Assembly (NCBI GenBank): GCA_022711405.1
Contig: JAKLFC010000013.1
Location: 1 to 64,000, forward strand
DNA: 64,000 nt
From: Bacteroidota bacterium
GTDB lineage: Bacteria; Bacteroidota; Bacteroidia; Bacteroidales; JAGONC01
Reading direction: 5' to 3'
Both the position numbers and the translations under genes were made by a program. The notes below the pieces were generated by a model that saw only the letters and a program-made list of their open reading frames with translations, did not search any database and had not been told where the DNA came from. Numbering within the stretch: position 1 is the stretch's first letter; every line of letters starts with the position of its first letter. Positions 1-7,915 of this stretch are shown piece by piece.

Positions 1-1317
1 AATTATAATCCTCCCAACAATAGCAATCTGTTATACGGTGTTTTTGACGCAGGTTCGGCTAACTGTGGTTTTAAGGATGGTTCCGGTATGCCGGAATACA
101 ATTATGACGCATGCGGAAATGCAAAATATGACCGCAACAAGGGCATCACCGATATCACGTATAATCATCTGAATCTTCCGGAGGTGATAACCTTTGAGAA
201 CAACCGCCGGATTGAGTATATTTATGATGCCAACGGTGTAAAATTACAGAAGCGGTATTATGTGAACGACCTGTTAAATACAACTACCGATTACTCGGGT
301 CCATTTGTTTATACGAACAGAAGCATTGATTACATTCTAACGGCTGAAGGCCGGCTGAAAAGAACCTATAACGGAACCGACTTCTCTCCTGAATTCTTTC
401 TCATGGACCACCTGAGCAATGTGCGGGTGGTGCTGTCCTCACCTACAACCGTCAGTCAGGAGACGGATTACTATCCCTTCGGCATGGAGATACCCGTATC
501 TGGCTCAATCAGCCTATACAGCAACCAACGTAAGTACAACTCAAAGGAGTTGCAAACGGATGCTGATCTGCAGTGGTATGATTACGGAGCAAGGATGTAT
601 GACCCGCAAATTGGCAGGTGGCATGTGGTGGATCTATTGGCAGATAAATTCCCTGCACTTTCTCCATATCAATACGCAAGTAATAATCCTGTTGTGTGTA
701 TTGATATTGATGGTTTAGAAGGCTATAAAGTCACTACAAAGAATATTCAGACTGGAGTAAATGAAGTGAAGTTTATTTTTGATATTAAAGTAAAAAACAG
801 TACCAATGCTTCTTCAGATCAAATTAAAAAATGGGGAAATATTATTGAAAAATCTGCTGAAGGTATTTTTAAAGGATATGATAAAAAGAACCATACATAT
901 TATTCAACAGAGTTGAATCTGGATTACTCATCTATTGTTAGGTCTACAGACTACGCACTTGAATTTAAGGATGAGGTTTTTGGAGAGCAAGATCTTGGTG
1001 GCCAGATCGTTAGATCTCCTGCTGATGGAAATATAACAGGAGAAATAGGAAATGTAGAGTCGAACATAATGGAAATCTTAATCCCAGGTAAATCAGCAAC
1101 ATTATATTCAGAAGAAGTTAACGAAGACAGTTTAGAAAGAACTAGCCCACACGAATTGGGTCATACTGCTGGATTAAGACATCAAAAAAGATTTGATGAA
1201 AAAAATGAAATTACAATTGGTGAGAATAATTTAATGTACATATATGGAAATAATGGGAAGGAAATCTTAATTGAACAATTACGAATAATGAGCCAAATCT
1301 TAAAAGAAAAAAAATAA
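1..1317 (+). CDS. RHS-repeat protein, C-terminal part, with metzincin-like toxin tip (5' end outside window)
   Basis: The frame is open from base 1, so this is the 3' part of a larger gene; the first internal ATG is at 88. It encodes YD-repeat sequence, then the RHS-associated core (DHLSNVRVV, DYYPFGMEIP, KYNSKELQ, WYDYGARMYDPQIGRW, SPYQYASNNP), ending near base 715. Downstream of the core the DNA becomes clearly more AT-rich and the protein changes to a unique module of about 200 residues. That module has HELGHTAGLRH (about 1150-1182), matching the metzincin zinc site HExxHxxGxxH, followed by a Met (NLMY) that could be the Met-turn. In RHS families the core encapsulates and releases a variable toxic C-terminus; by that rule this module is a zinc protease effector (inference). 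The next gene, 2 bp downstream, may be its immunity protein. Confidence 0.85.
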   Translation, partial: NYNPPNNSNLLYGVFDAGSANCGFKDGSGMPEYNYDACGNAKYDRNKGITDITYNHLNLPEVITFENNRRIEYIYDANGVKLQKRYYVNDLLNTTTDYSGPFVYTNRSIDYILTAEGRLKRTYNGTDFSPEFFLMDHLSNVRVVLSSPTTVSQETDYYPFGMEIPVSGSISLYSNQRKYNSKELQTDADLQWYDYGARMYDPQIGRWHVVDLLADKFPALSPYQYASNNPVVCIDIDGLEGYKVTTKNIQTGVNEVKFIFDIKVKNSTNASSDQIKKWGNIIEKSAEGIFKGYDKKNHTYYSTELNLDYSSIVRSTDYALEFKDEVFGEQDLGGQIVRSPADGNITGEIGNVESNIMEILIPGKSATLYSEEVNEDSLERTSPHELGHTAGLRHQKRFDEKNEITIGENNLMYIYGNNGKEILIEQLRIMSQILKEKK

Positions 1318-1319
1318 TC

Positions 1320-1772
1320 ATGAGAGAGATATATATGACATTATTTGGCACCACTTATATATTATTGTGTTTTGGATTAGCATCTTTGATAACCCAATGT
1401 AAGTCCACTCCAGGACCAAAAGAATACCAGGTTATTTATCAATATTTAAATGACACAATTTGTGAGCATGATAAAAGAATAGGGAAAATTGCTCTCTGTT
1501 TTGACAAATTATATAAATTTGATACGATTAGTATTTATATAAACGATAAACTAATTGAAGAACAAGTTATTAAAACAAATGAAAAAATCGGGTATGCAAG
1601 ATTAGTTGAACTTGGAAATTTAGATGTAATTGACTTTCTTCAATTTGCGATCAATGAAAGTCAAAAGATTAGTATTGATTGCAATATTAATAATCAAATC
1701 TTTATAATATCAAAAGAAGGTAATGATAAAATAATTATTAAAAGTGTCTGTGTTCTGCCTCGATATTTTTAA
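1320..1772 (+). CDS. small putative lipoprotein, candidate immunity protein for the RHS metalloprotease tip
   Basis: A 150-residue protein starting 2 bp after the RHS stop codon, so probably translationally coupled. The N-terminus has a hydrophobic stretch (about residues 6-25) followed by LITQC, an imperfect lipobox (Gln rather than Gly/Ala/Ser before the Cys), so export as a lipoprotein is possible but not certain. The rest is charged and mixed alpha/beta in appearance, with no family I recognise. Base composition is AT-rich like the RHS tip and unlike the genes further right, which suggests the two arrived together. Position directly behind a polymorphic toxin C-terminus is the usual place for an immunity gene; the function is inferred from position only. 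Confidence 0.6.
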   Translation: MREIYMTLFGTTYILLCFGLASLITQCKSTPGPKEYQVIYQYLNDTICEHDKRIGKIALCFDKLYKFDTISIYINDKLIEEQVIKTNEKIGYARLVELGNLDVIDFLQFAINESQKISIDCNINNQIFIISKEGNDKIIIKSVCVLPRYF

Positions 1773-1796
1773 ACATAAAATCCATTTCATTTCATG

Positions 1797-1838
1797 TGGT
1801 ATGATTACGGAGCACGGTTCTATGACCCACAAGCATGA
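1797..1838 (+). pseudogene. RHS core fragment (WYDYGARFYDPQ)
   Basis: A 13-codon piece reads WYDYGARFYDPQA and then stops. It is homologous to the RHS core motif encoded at about 574-614 of the intact gene. There is no start codon and no continuing frame, so it is a remnant. In an intact core this motif lies just after the segment found at 2107-2220, so the two remnants are in permuted order. Confidence 0.75.
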
Positions 1839-1905
1839 TTTTATGTTGTGAGAAAGATATGTAAGCCTTCGGTATGATGCATCTTGCCTGGTATTCGGCC
1901 CCTAT

Positions 1906-2097
1906 CCCCTGTCCCCTTCCCCTACTCGGTGGAGGGGGAATATTGTTGGATGAATGAGTCAAGATGCACGATGTTGTTTTAATCATTATATTCGAAGCTA
2001 TAAAGAGATGTCAAAGGAGAGTATATTGAAAATCGACTCCATATATCATGGTGAGTCTTCACTCCTCCCCCGAGTGGGGGAGGTCGGGAGGGGGCGG
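1906..2097. repeat. pair of GC-rich imperfect palindromes flanking an RHS-remnant spacer
   Basis: Two related GC-rich stretches, about 1906-1945 (cccctactcggtggaggggg) and about 2062-2096 (ctcccccgagtgggggag), lie in roughly inverted orientation on either side of AT-richer DNA with no convincing gene. They look like the short interspersed palindromes common in this phylum. The second abuts the RHS fragment at 2107. Confidence 0.45.
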
Positions 2098-2106
2098 AAC
2101 CAGGTG

Positions 2107-2220
2107 ACGGATTATTATCCCTTTGGAATGGAGATACCCCTTTTCTCCTCTTCCAATAACCAGCTCAAGTACAATTCAAAGGAGCTGCAAACAGAAGCTG
2201 CACTGGAGTGGCATGAATGA
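2107..2220 (+). pseudogene. RHS core fragment (DYYPFGMEIP to LEWHE)
   Basis: Translation reads TDYYPFGMEIP, then KYNSKELQTEAALEWHE and a stop. This is a second copy of the core segment encoded at about 463-580 of the intact RHS gene. The homology breaks at the codons that should give WYDYGAR, and the zinc-ribbon gene at 2217 starts exactly there (its ATG overlaps the remnant's end). This fits a broken or displaced RHS core left by exchange of C-terminal modules. Confidence 0.75.
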
Positions 2221-2534
2221 CCATTTCAGAGCAAACCTACATCTCCAACCTGACCCACTTTCTGGATGAGAAGGGCAATATCCCGGATGTCATCCCTAAA
2301 AAACACAGGCAGTTCGCCTACTTCCTGGCGATGATCGTGGACAACTTAACGCATTCCACACTTGATCATACACAGCCACCTCCGGATCTGATACGGTGCC
2401 ACGCCCGGGGATGCAAAGGTGTAATCCATAGCACGCTTGACCTGGACGATGATTCAATTGTATGGGAATGCGATCAGTGTGGGGACTACGGAAGGATATC
2501 AGGCTGGCAGAAAACGAAATGGGATAATCTGTGA
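2217..2534 (+). CDS. small zinc-ribbon protein, function unknown
   Basis: A 105-residue protein. The N-terminal half is helical (TYISNLTHFLDEKGNIPDVI). The C-terminal half has CHARGC and CDQC (about residues 61-66 and 85-88), a four-Cys zinc-ribbon pattern, followed by GRISGWQKTKWDNL. Small proteins with this layout (Cys pair, acidic stretch, Cys pair, ISxW) are widespread hypothetical proteins; I know of no established role. The ATG at 2217 follows directly after an in-frame TGA at 2214-2216, so no longer start is possible. It sits where an RHS C-terminal module would be expected and may be cargo of that locus. Confidence 0.65.
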   Translation: MTISEQTYISNLTHFLDEKGNIPDVIPKKHRQFAYFLAMIVDNLTHSTLDHTQPPPDLIRCHARGCKGVIHSTLDLDDDSIVWECDQCGDYGRISGWQKTKWDNL

Positions 2535-2589
2535 TGATCATCTCACAAACACAAGTGTGTAGCTCTTTTCTGAGATTTAAGTTGTTTTT

Positions 2590-2800
2590 TTGTACTTGAA
2601 TTGCAAGAAATTGTAGATCAATGAGTTATGGATTCGCAATCAGTACAAAATGAATTTATCACTTTGTACTGATCCATTTGATTTTGTACTGTTCTTGTCC
2701 TTGGTGACCTTAATGGATTTGTACTGACTTGTACTGATTTGTACTGATTTTGTACTTTATAAATAACTGGATATCATTAAATTATAGTTATAAGTACAAA
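2590..2800. repeat. iteron-like array of TTGTACT / AGTACAA
   Basis: TTGTACT occurs on the + strand beginning at 2590, 2664, 2684, 2719, 2729, 2739 and 2750; AGTACAA occurs in inverse orientation at 2642 and 2793. Copies from 2719 to 2750 are spaced 10-11 bp apart, about one helical turn. The stretch (2535-2863) has no gene and lies just beyond the 3' end of the primase-helicase gene. Spacing and context fit binding sites for a replication protein, but they could also be operators or arm sites. Confidence 0.55.
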
Positions 2801-2863
2801 ATAACAGTTTTAATACGGCAATTTGACGATACACTTATTGGTTGACGTATATAGATGAATAAC

Positions 2864-5485
2864 TCAAAAAGGTAATCTTTCATCTGCCCCCTGATCAATA
2901 GGTTTACACTGTACTTCTTTTTTGGAAACTTCAATATACTCCATTCCGTTCTTAATGATCCGCTCCCCATTCGTACTCTTATTGAACTCATATCCTTTAT
3001 ACTTACAGTATGCCTTAAGCTTCTTTTTGAACTTCTGAGCAGAAATGGAAACAAGGTGGCTGGATTTTACATCGTCCTTGTAATTCAGGAACATATCTGA
3101 TTTGGCTATTTCGGTGCCGAAGGTGCCATCATCACAGAAGTAATTTTCTGCCCAGTCAAAGAAGGGCTCACCCATTTCCTGCCGTAACCTTCTTTTAATA
3201 AGATTCAATCCTGGAGCATCCACCTTTCCGTATTTCAGATAAAACTGGACAGCCCGTGCCATGACATTGTAGAATAAATTCCACTGCTCCTCACCCCATT
3301 TAGAGGAGAAGAGATTGACATTGAATTCATCGGCTGGGGTGAACTTCTTATGGTAGTAATCGGAAAAGGCAATTTTGAACTGCCTTCGTTCATCCGATTC
3401 CCCATTACCATGAAGCGCATGATTGGTGGATAGGTATAGTTTGGGTGTTTTTTCTTTTGGCAGGATGAAAGCAGCAACATTCTTGGGATTCACGGTCAGC
3501 ATACCGGTGATGACCGGATAAAAGAATTCAAAATCAACATCCATGCGGACATCGTCAATAAAGATCATGTCAGTCCGTTCATTGATCGAACCCCAGATAT
3601 GGGGATTCTCGGTCAATTTTTTTGATTTTCCCTCTATGTAAACGCTTGAACAGACTTCCTTAAACGCAAATCCCAGGAGCGATTTGCCGGTCCCTCCGTT
3701 GCTTTCACCCACTTCGGAGATGCTGTTGTCCATGGCCACCACCGCCCATGTCCGGCTGTCATCCCTGAAGTTATGAAGCAGGTATCCAATCGCAGAGAGT
3801 TTGTTTAAAAAATGAACATCCTCCTCATCCCTCATTTCCTGAGTATAGGACCGGGACTCTGTTTTGTGGTACATACGACTGGTATTTGTCAGAAACTGAA
3901 GAAAATGACAACCATGGTCTTCACGGATTGAAACGATGAATTTGTTATCATTGAATTCTGTTTCAAAAAGCGGATCCAGCAGCGTCGGGGAGAAATCAAT
4001 CACATTTTCTCTCCAGATATAGCCCTCAAACGATTCATAGGAGAGCTGAACGATATCCTCTTTTGAAATTCTCCAGACAAAATTGTTGAAGAACATATAC
4101 TGATAATCCGGTCCGCTTCTTAGAATATTCAGATCGATCAGGTCAATGTTTGAAAGGGACTGCTCACTCAGGTACTGCCGGGATCCTTTGAAGATCATAT
4201 TGAGAATGTCTTTCTTGTTTAGACTTTTTGAGAAGTCCACCAGAAAATCCCGCATGACATAGGGCAAGACTTCTGTCAGTATCTTATTTTCAATCCTGAC
4301 AAATACATAGTCCTTATCCTTGTCACGGCCGATCTTTCGGAACCGGAAAAAATTATTTGCATTTAGAAATCTGTAAGCATTGCTGTAATCAAACTTGTAT
4401 TCGATACGGTAATTGTCTCCGGATTTAATTGAATTCTCCTCCCAGAACTGGAGATCGTTTCGGAATATAGTTTTATTCTCCAATGGAATTACTACTGGAG
4501 TGGTGGTGCTATCAGCTAACTCCAGTACACCTCCCCGGGACTGCCATTTTCTGAATTTGAAAGTGAAGGGCTCGTCATTTAGGATGTGCTTAAACCGGTC
4601 ATAGAAAAGAACGGGCCGTCCTTTTTTATCTTCACTAAGCAGGAAGTGGGTCTTGATTTTGAACAGCGAGAAGTCGGAGATATTCATGATCTCAAAGAAA
4701 TCCTTTGCCCTGGTCAGTGCCATTAAATCCTCCCTGACCAAGTGTTCCCTGCCATTCATCATGACCAGCAGATCATCCAGTCCCTTGGCCGTTTCTTCAA
4801 ACTCCGGGCGGATATGGCCCAGGTACACATCCATTTCAAGTTCCTTGCTCAACTCCCTGAACGCCCTGACAGCTGTATAGAATGAGTTCAGCCGGATGAA
4901 CAGGTCCTTTGTGAGGTAATTGTTTTGCACATACTTCTCCGAAATGCAGTCCGCATCCAGCAGAAATATCAGGTTGCGGACCTGGCAGCGTTTGATGAGT
5001 TCCTTAAAGTCTTCAGGCAGATCCATCGTTTCCCGGTCTTTGAAATTGTGGATCCCCTGGATACCGGCAACCGGAATTCCGTGCAGACAGGCCTTAAAAG
5101 CCTTGAACTCTCCTTCCACGACACCCAGGGTATGAAGGGGCAGATGCTCCTGGAATGACTTGATGATGAGTGGGGGATAAAAAAAGCAGCTTTTCGAACC
5201 TTTTGGGCTCAGGTATTTGGCATCCTCCCTGACTGCGTCTGGATGGACCCTGGTTCGGTAATAATCCTGTAGTTTGCCCTGGTTCTCAAAATCTGCCAGA
5301 TTTCCCTCCAGCGTCACATAGTTGATCCTGATATTGTTTTTCCGGTCACCCTGAAAGAAAGTGGCCAGCTTGGGTGAGTATCCATGGATTATCTGCCGTT
5401 CACGATCGTATTCCAGAGGGATCTGATTGTGTTCCGGGGTGATTCCAAGCTCAGATAATCGTTGTTCGCAATAGGTTTCAGTCAT
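2864..5485 (-). CDS. primase-helicase of a mobile element (toprim-like plus SF3-type helicase)
   Basis: An 873-residue protein. The N-terminal part has a toprim-like fold signature, GVVEGEFKA (121-129) with LLDADC (175-180), as in DUF3854-type primase domains. The C-terminal part has an SF3/D5-like helicase: Walker A GESNGGTGKS (593-602), Walker B IFIDDV (641-646) and a sensor LSTN (685-688). Such proteins prime and unwind DNA to replicate phages, plasmids and integrative elements. It is 29 bp downstream of the HTH gene and likely co-transcribed with it. The iteron-like TTGTACT array lies just past its 3' end and could be the origin it acts on (inference). The last residues (IDQGADERLPF) look natural, so the gene appears intact. 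Confidence 0.85.
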   Translation of the reverse strand: MTETYCEQRLSELGITPEHNQIPLEYDRERQIIHGYSPKLATFFQGDRKNNIRINYVTLEGNLADFENQGKLQDYYRTRVHPDAVREDAKYLSPKGSKSCFFYPPLIIKSFQEHLPLHTLGVVEGEFKAFKACLHGIPVAGIQGIHNFKDRETMDLPEDFKELIKRCQVRNLIFLLDADCISEKYVQNNYLTKDLFIRLNSFYTAVRAFRELSKELEMDVYLGHIRPEFEETAKGLDDLLVMMNGREHLVREDLMALTRAKDFFEIMNISDFSLFKIKTHFLLSEDKKGRPVLFYDRFKHILNDEPFTFKFRKWQSRGGVLELADSTTTPVVIPLENKTIFRNDLQFWEENSIKSGDNYRIEYKFDYSNAYRFLNANNFFRFRKIGRDKDKDYVFVRIENKILTEVLPYVMRDFLVDFSKSLNKKDILNMIFKGSRQYLSEQSLSNIDLIDLNILRSGPDYQYMFFNNFVWRISKEDIVQLSYESFEGYIWRENVIDFSPTLLDPLFETEFNDNKFIVSIREDHGCHFLQFLTNTSRMYHKTESRSYTQEMRDEEDVHFLNKLSAIGYLLHNFRDDSRTWAVVAMDNSISEVGESNGGTGKSLLGFAFKEVCSSVYIEGKSKKLTENPHIWGSINERTDMIFIDDVRMDVDFEFFYPVITGMLTVNPKNVAAFILPKEKTPKLYLSTNHALHGNGESDERRQFKIAFSDYYHKKFTPADEFNVNLFSSKWGEEQWNLFYNVMARAVQFYLKYGKVDAPGLNLIKRRLRQEMGEPFFDWAENYFCDDGTFGTEIAKSDMFLNYKDDVKSSHLVSISAQKFKKKLKAYCKYKGYEFNKSTNGERIIKNGMEYIEVSKKEVQCKPIDQGADERLPF

Positions 5486-5514
5486 ATGAATAATATTATG
5501 CTGATTTGACCCTA

Positions 5515-5829
5515 TTACCGAACTGTCCTGAAACCTCTGACATAGTGCTTATTCAGGTGCTTTTCGATGTCAGCGGCCTTGTAATAGATCTTATTGCCAA
5601 ACTTGGAAAAAGATAGGGTTCCCTTTTCCCGGTAATTTTGGAGGGTTCTTTTACTGACCCTTAATAGCTGGCTTGCTTCATCGTTGTCGAGCCAGATTTC
5701 TTTGGTACCTGTCTTGCCAGGGTGGTTATCCGGATCGCTCTGGCCGGATTCGACGACTTTGGTCTGAATTTCCTCAAGCTTCCTCATGAGCTCCAGAAAT
5801 GCTTTAGATTCGATTGTAATTACTTCCAT
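5515..5829 (-). CDS. HTH_17/excisionase-type DNA-binding protein
   Basis: A 104-residue protein. After a variable N-terminus of about 45 residues it has IWLDNDEASQLLRVSKRTLQ and then YREKGTLSFSKFGNKIYYKAADIEKHL, the winged-helix (MerR-like, HTH_17) signature of Bacteroidota element regulators and excisionases. The ATG is at 5829. It is the first gene of a probable two-gene operon with the primase-helicase and lies about 570 bp from the integrase. Expected role: control of element excision or replication; which of these cannot be decided from sequence. Confidence 0.8.
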   Translation of the reverse strand: MEVITIESKAFLELMRKLEEIQTKVVESGQSDPDNHPGKTGTKEIWLDNDEASQLLRVSKRTLQNYREKGTLSFSKFGNKIYYKAADIEKHLNKHYVRGFRTVR

Positions 5830-6402
5830 TTTGCAAGAATTTAGTGAATTGTAAAGATTATGGAAGCAAAACTATTGGAGTACTACAGGGCAAAAAAGGA
5901 CAGGCCAATGCAAACCGGAGCAGTTAGAGGACAAAGCAAAAAAATTAGAAGACTGTCTAACAGTATTTTGAGATTCTGCGATATATTGGCTTCATGCCAT
6001 AATTTGAAGATAAACAGGAATATAGGTCTGGGACAAAATGCAATGAAAAATATCTGATGTAAAACGAGGCATTTACTTAATATACAGAATGTCAATTAGA
6101 TGAATCTGGGACAAAATGCAAGGTAATTTTTTGGAAAATGATTTACAGTACCCAAATTAATTACCGACAAAACTCAACAAGATATTTAACAATGGAATTC
6201 TGGATAGGATCAGGCATCGGTATGAACCCTGGGGCATCCCGATAAATATGGGGACTGGACTCTATTTCAGGTGCAAGTAGGGGAGAATCAACTCGTTATG
6301 ACCCCACCCCTACACCCCTCCCGGATCCCCGTTTTCGCGGGGACCTAGGGGAACGGCCAGAGGAGAGGTCATTAAAAACGTTACAACAAGAGATATAACC
6401 AG
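5830..6402. other. intergenic region with a 17-bp direct repeat and a GC-rich hairpin
   Basis: No convincing gene. The exact 17-mer tctgggacaaaatgcaa occurs at 6027-6043 and 6105-6121 (78 bp apart). At about 6325-6345 a GC-rich inverted repeat (tccccg ttttcg cgggga) lies in a C-rich tract (about 6300-6365) resembling an interspersed repeat. A 65-codon frame at 5860-6057 shows no family resemblance and is probably chance. The region separates integrase and HTH genes and would hold promoter, excisionase or integrase sites. Confidence 0.5.
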
Positions 6403-7602
6403 TTAGATATCAATAATGATTTCGTTCGCATTGTCCAATTCATCGTTTCCAAAACTGGCCAGATAGGTCTGAGTGGTTTTAATGTCCTTATGGCCCAATC
6501 CTTCGCTGATGATCCCGATATTGATATTCTTCCGACTGGCAATGGTTGCCCAGGAGTGGCGTGCCACATAGGAGGTCAGGTTGGTCTGGATCTCACAGAG
6601 ATCTGCCAGATCCTTTAAAGTGTCATTGAACCATTTCATACCATTATTAATATCAGTGCGCATCAATGCAGGATCCTCTTTCCTGACAACAATAGGAAAT
6701 ACGTAATCATTTTTTGATTTATCCTTAAGATAACAGGAGAGGATCTTTTTCAGTTGTTCAGAGACTTTAATGTTAAATTCCCCTCCGGTTTTAGCCCGTT
6801 TATAGTAGATCCGGCCGTTCCTGATATCGCCTACTTTCAGTAAGGCCATGTCATGGAAGTTCATACCCATACTGTAAAAACTGAAAAAGAAGAGATTTTT
6901 TGCGTGCCACTGGCTGGAGAATTTTTTGACTCTGCAATTTTTTAATAATTTGATTTCTTTTAGATTAAGTGCCCTTTTCGGTGGATCTTTATATTTGATC
7001 TTGTACGTTTTGAACGGGTATAATTCAAGAGACGCATAACCTTCTTTGATGGCTTTGTTATAAATAGCACGGATCGTCCGCATATACAGGCTGATGGTAT
7101 TGACCGTATTTTTATTGACCTGACAATAGAATTCCAGATCGTTCAGCATTTTATAGTTCAGATCGTCAAAGACAAAATCCTTTTCATTTCTGAACTTCTT
7201 CACAAGATTGAGAGCCATTTGATAGATCGCAGCATTGCCAAGCTTATTAGCACTTTTCAGACGATCAATCTCACGCTGGGTGAAATCCATAAAGCTGACA
7301 TCCTCATAGCCCTTTTTAAGGTGGTTTGCTACGTCTTCGACTGTAAATGTCCTTTCCCTGGCTTCCATTTCCAGGATATAATTCTCAGCCTTTGTGTAGT
7401 CTGATCTGATTCGGTTATTCCATCTTTTTGAATTGGGGAATGAACTTTTAAGACAGGAATGTTCGTTGTCCCAGTCATGCGGGTGACAGGCACAGCCGAT
7501 GGCCACATAACCGATTTTATGGTGGGTGATCCGGAGCATGACAGGATGTTTTCCGTCGGTCAGTTTTTTGCTTTTAAAAAGTACAGGTTTAATCTTGGAC
7601 AT
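6403..7602 (-). CDS. tyrosine site-specific integrase, Bacteroidota type
   Basis: A 399-residue protein. The N-terminus (about 1-90) is the arm-binding domain typical of Bacteroidota integrases (PVLFKSKKLTDGKHPVMLRI); about 100-200 is a SAM-like core-binding domain; about 210-390 is catalytic. Visible catalytic elements: a beta-hairpin Lys in YYKRAKTGG (about 268-274), ARHSWAT with Arg348, LGHKD with His371 and the nucleophile Tyr380 in TTQTYL. The first catalytic Arg is missing: the motif reads SMGMNFHDM with Met245 where Arg is expected. IntDOT, the CTnDOT integrase, is also known to lack this Arg, so activity is not excluded. It lies 224 bp from a tRNA-like att fragment, the expected arrangement. 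Confidence 0.9.
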   Translation of the reverse strand: MSKIKPVLFKSKKLTDGKHPVMLRITHHKIGYVAIGCACHPHDWDNEHSCLKSSFPNSKRWNNRIRSDYTKAENYILEMEARERTFTVEDVANHLKKGYEDVSFMDFTQREIDRLKSANKLGNAAIYQMALNLVKKFRNEKDFVFDDLNYKMLNDLEFYCQVNKNTVNTISLYMRTIRAIYNKAIKEGYASLELYPFKTYKIKYKDPPKRALNLKEIKLLKNCRVKKFSSQWHAKNLFFFSFYSMGMNFHDMALLKVGDIRNGRIYYKRAKTGGEFNIKVSEQLKKILSCYLKDKSKNDYVFPIVVRKEDPALMRTDINNGMKWFNDTLKDLADLCEIQTNLTSYVARHSWATIASRKNINIGIISEGLGHKDIKTTQTYLASFGNDELDNANEIIIDI

Positions 7603-7825
7603 TGTCTCAATTTTTTACAAATTATTTGCTCAATTTTTATTTAAAAAATAATAACAAATGTTAGTATCTTGTATGTCTGGTTTAAATATGGTTTAAAGTT
7701 TTTTGCGAATTTAATGCTTTTGTTTGTTTTAATCTGCTTTTTAATAAATTTTTAAATAATTGATTATGAGCTTTATGTAAGAAAGAAAAGGAAAATGGAA
7801 GAAAATAAAAGAAGCCTATCGTACG

Positions 7826-7871
7826 CTTGACAGGCATGAGGTCGACAGTTCGATCCTGTCACGCCCCACCA
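7826..7871 (+). other. tRNA 3'-end fragment, probable attachment site
   Basis: The sequence contains a perfect T-arm (stem gacag 7844-7848, loop ttcgatc 7849-7855, stem ctgtc 7856-7860), then acgcccc (3' acceptor strand) and acca (7868-7871). The anticodon arm just upstream does not fold properly and there is no D-arm or 5' acceptor strand, so this is a tRNA 3' end without a body. That is the standard product of integration into the 3' end of a tRNA gene. The + orientation puts the intact tRNA to the left, on the far side of the element and outside the visible sequence. Confidence 0.7.
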
Positions 7872-7915
7872 CCAGAATGCCCTGAAAACTCGAAAGAGTT
7901 TTCAGGGCATTCTGG
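7872..7915. terminator. perfect 20-bp inverted repeat after the tRNA fragment
   Basis: ccagaatgccctgaaaactc (7872-7891), tetraloop gaaa, and the exact complement at 7896-7915. It begins directly after the CCA of the tRNA fragment, as a terminator of the original tRNA gene would. No T-run follows immediately on the + strand, so intrinsic termination is uncertain. Confidence 0.6.

Larger units (their letters stand above)
2590..7871. mobile_element. integrated mobile element, right part (repeats, primase-helicase, HTH, integrase, tRNA-type att)
   Basis: The minimum extent supported by sequence runs from the iteron-like repeats through primase-helicase (2864-5485), small HTH protein (5515-5829) and tyrosine integrase (6403-7602), all on the minus strand, to a tRNA 3'-end fragment ending at 7871. 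This is the usual integration end of a tRNA-targeting element. No capsid, relaxase or conjugation gene is visible, so it is a satellite-like or decayed element, or the rest lies left of the window. The intact tRNA and the left boundary are not seen; the RHS remnants may or may not belong to it. Confidence 0.6.

Noticed and set aside
1954..2220. Continuous frame that would join the 1954 ATG to the RHS fragment
   Set aside because: The part before 2107 is a GC-rich repeat and unrelated sequence; only the 3' part is RHS-like, so it is a remnant, not a gene.
2590..2800. TTGTACT array as a CRISPR
   Set aside because: Units are 7 bp with spacers of 3 to about 70 bp and no cas genes; not a CRISPR array.
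5860..6057. 65-codon frame divergent from the HTH gene
   Set aside because: No recognisable family and it lies in repeat-bearing regulatory DNA.
7826..7871. A complete tRNA gene at the att fragment
   Set aside because: Only the T-arm and acceptor 3' strand are present; no D-arm, no valid anticodon arm, no 5' acceptor strand.
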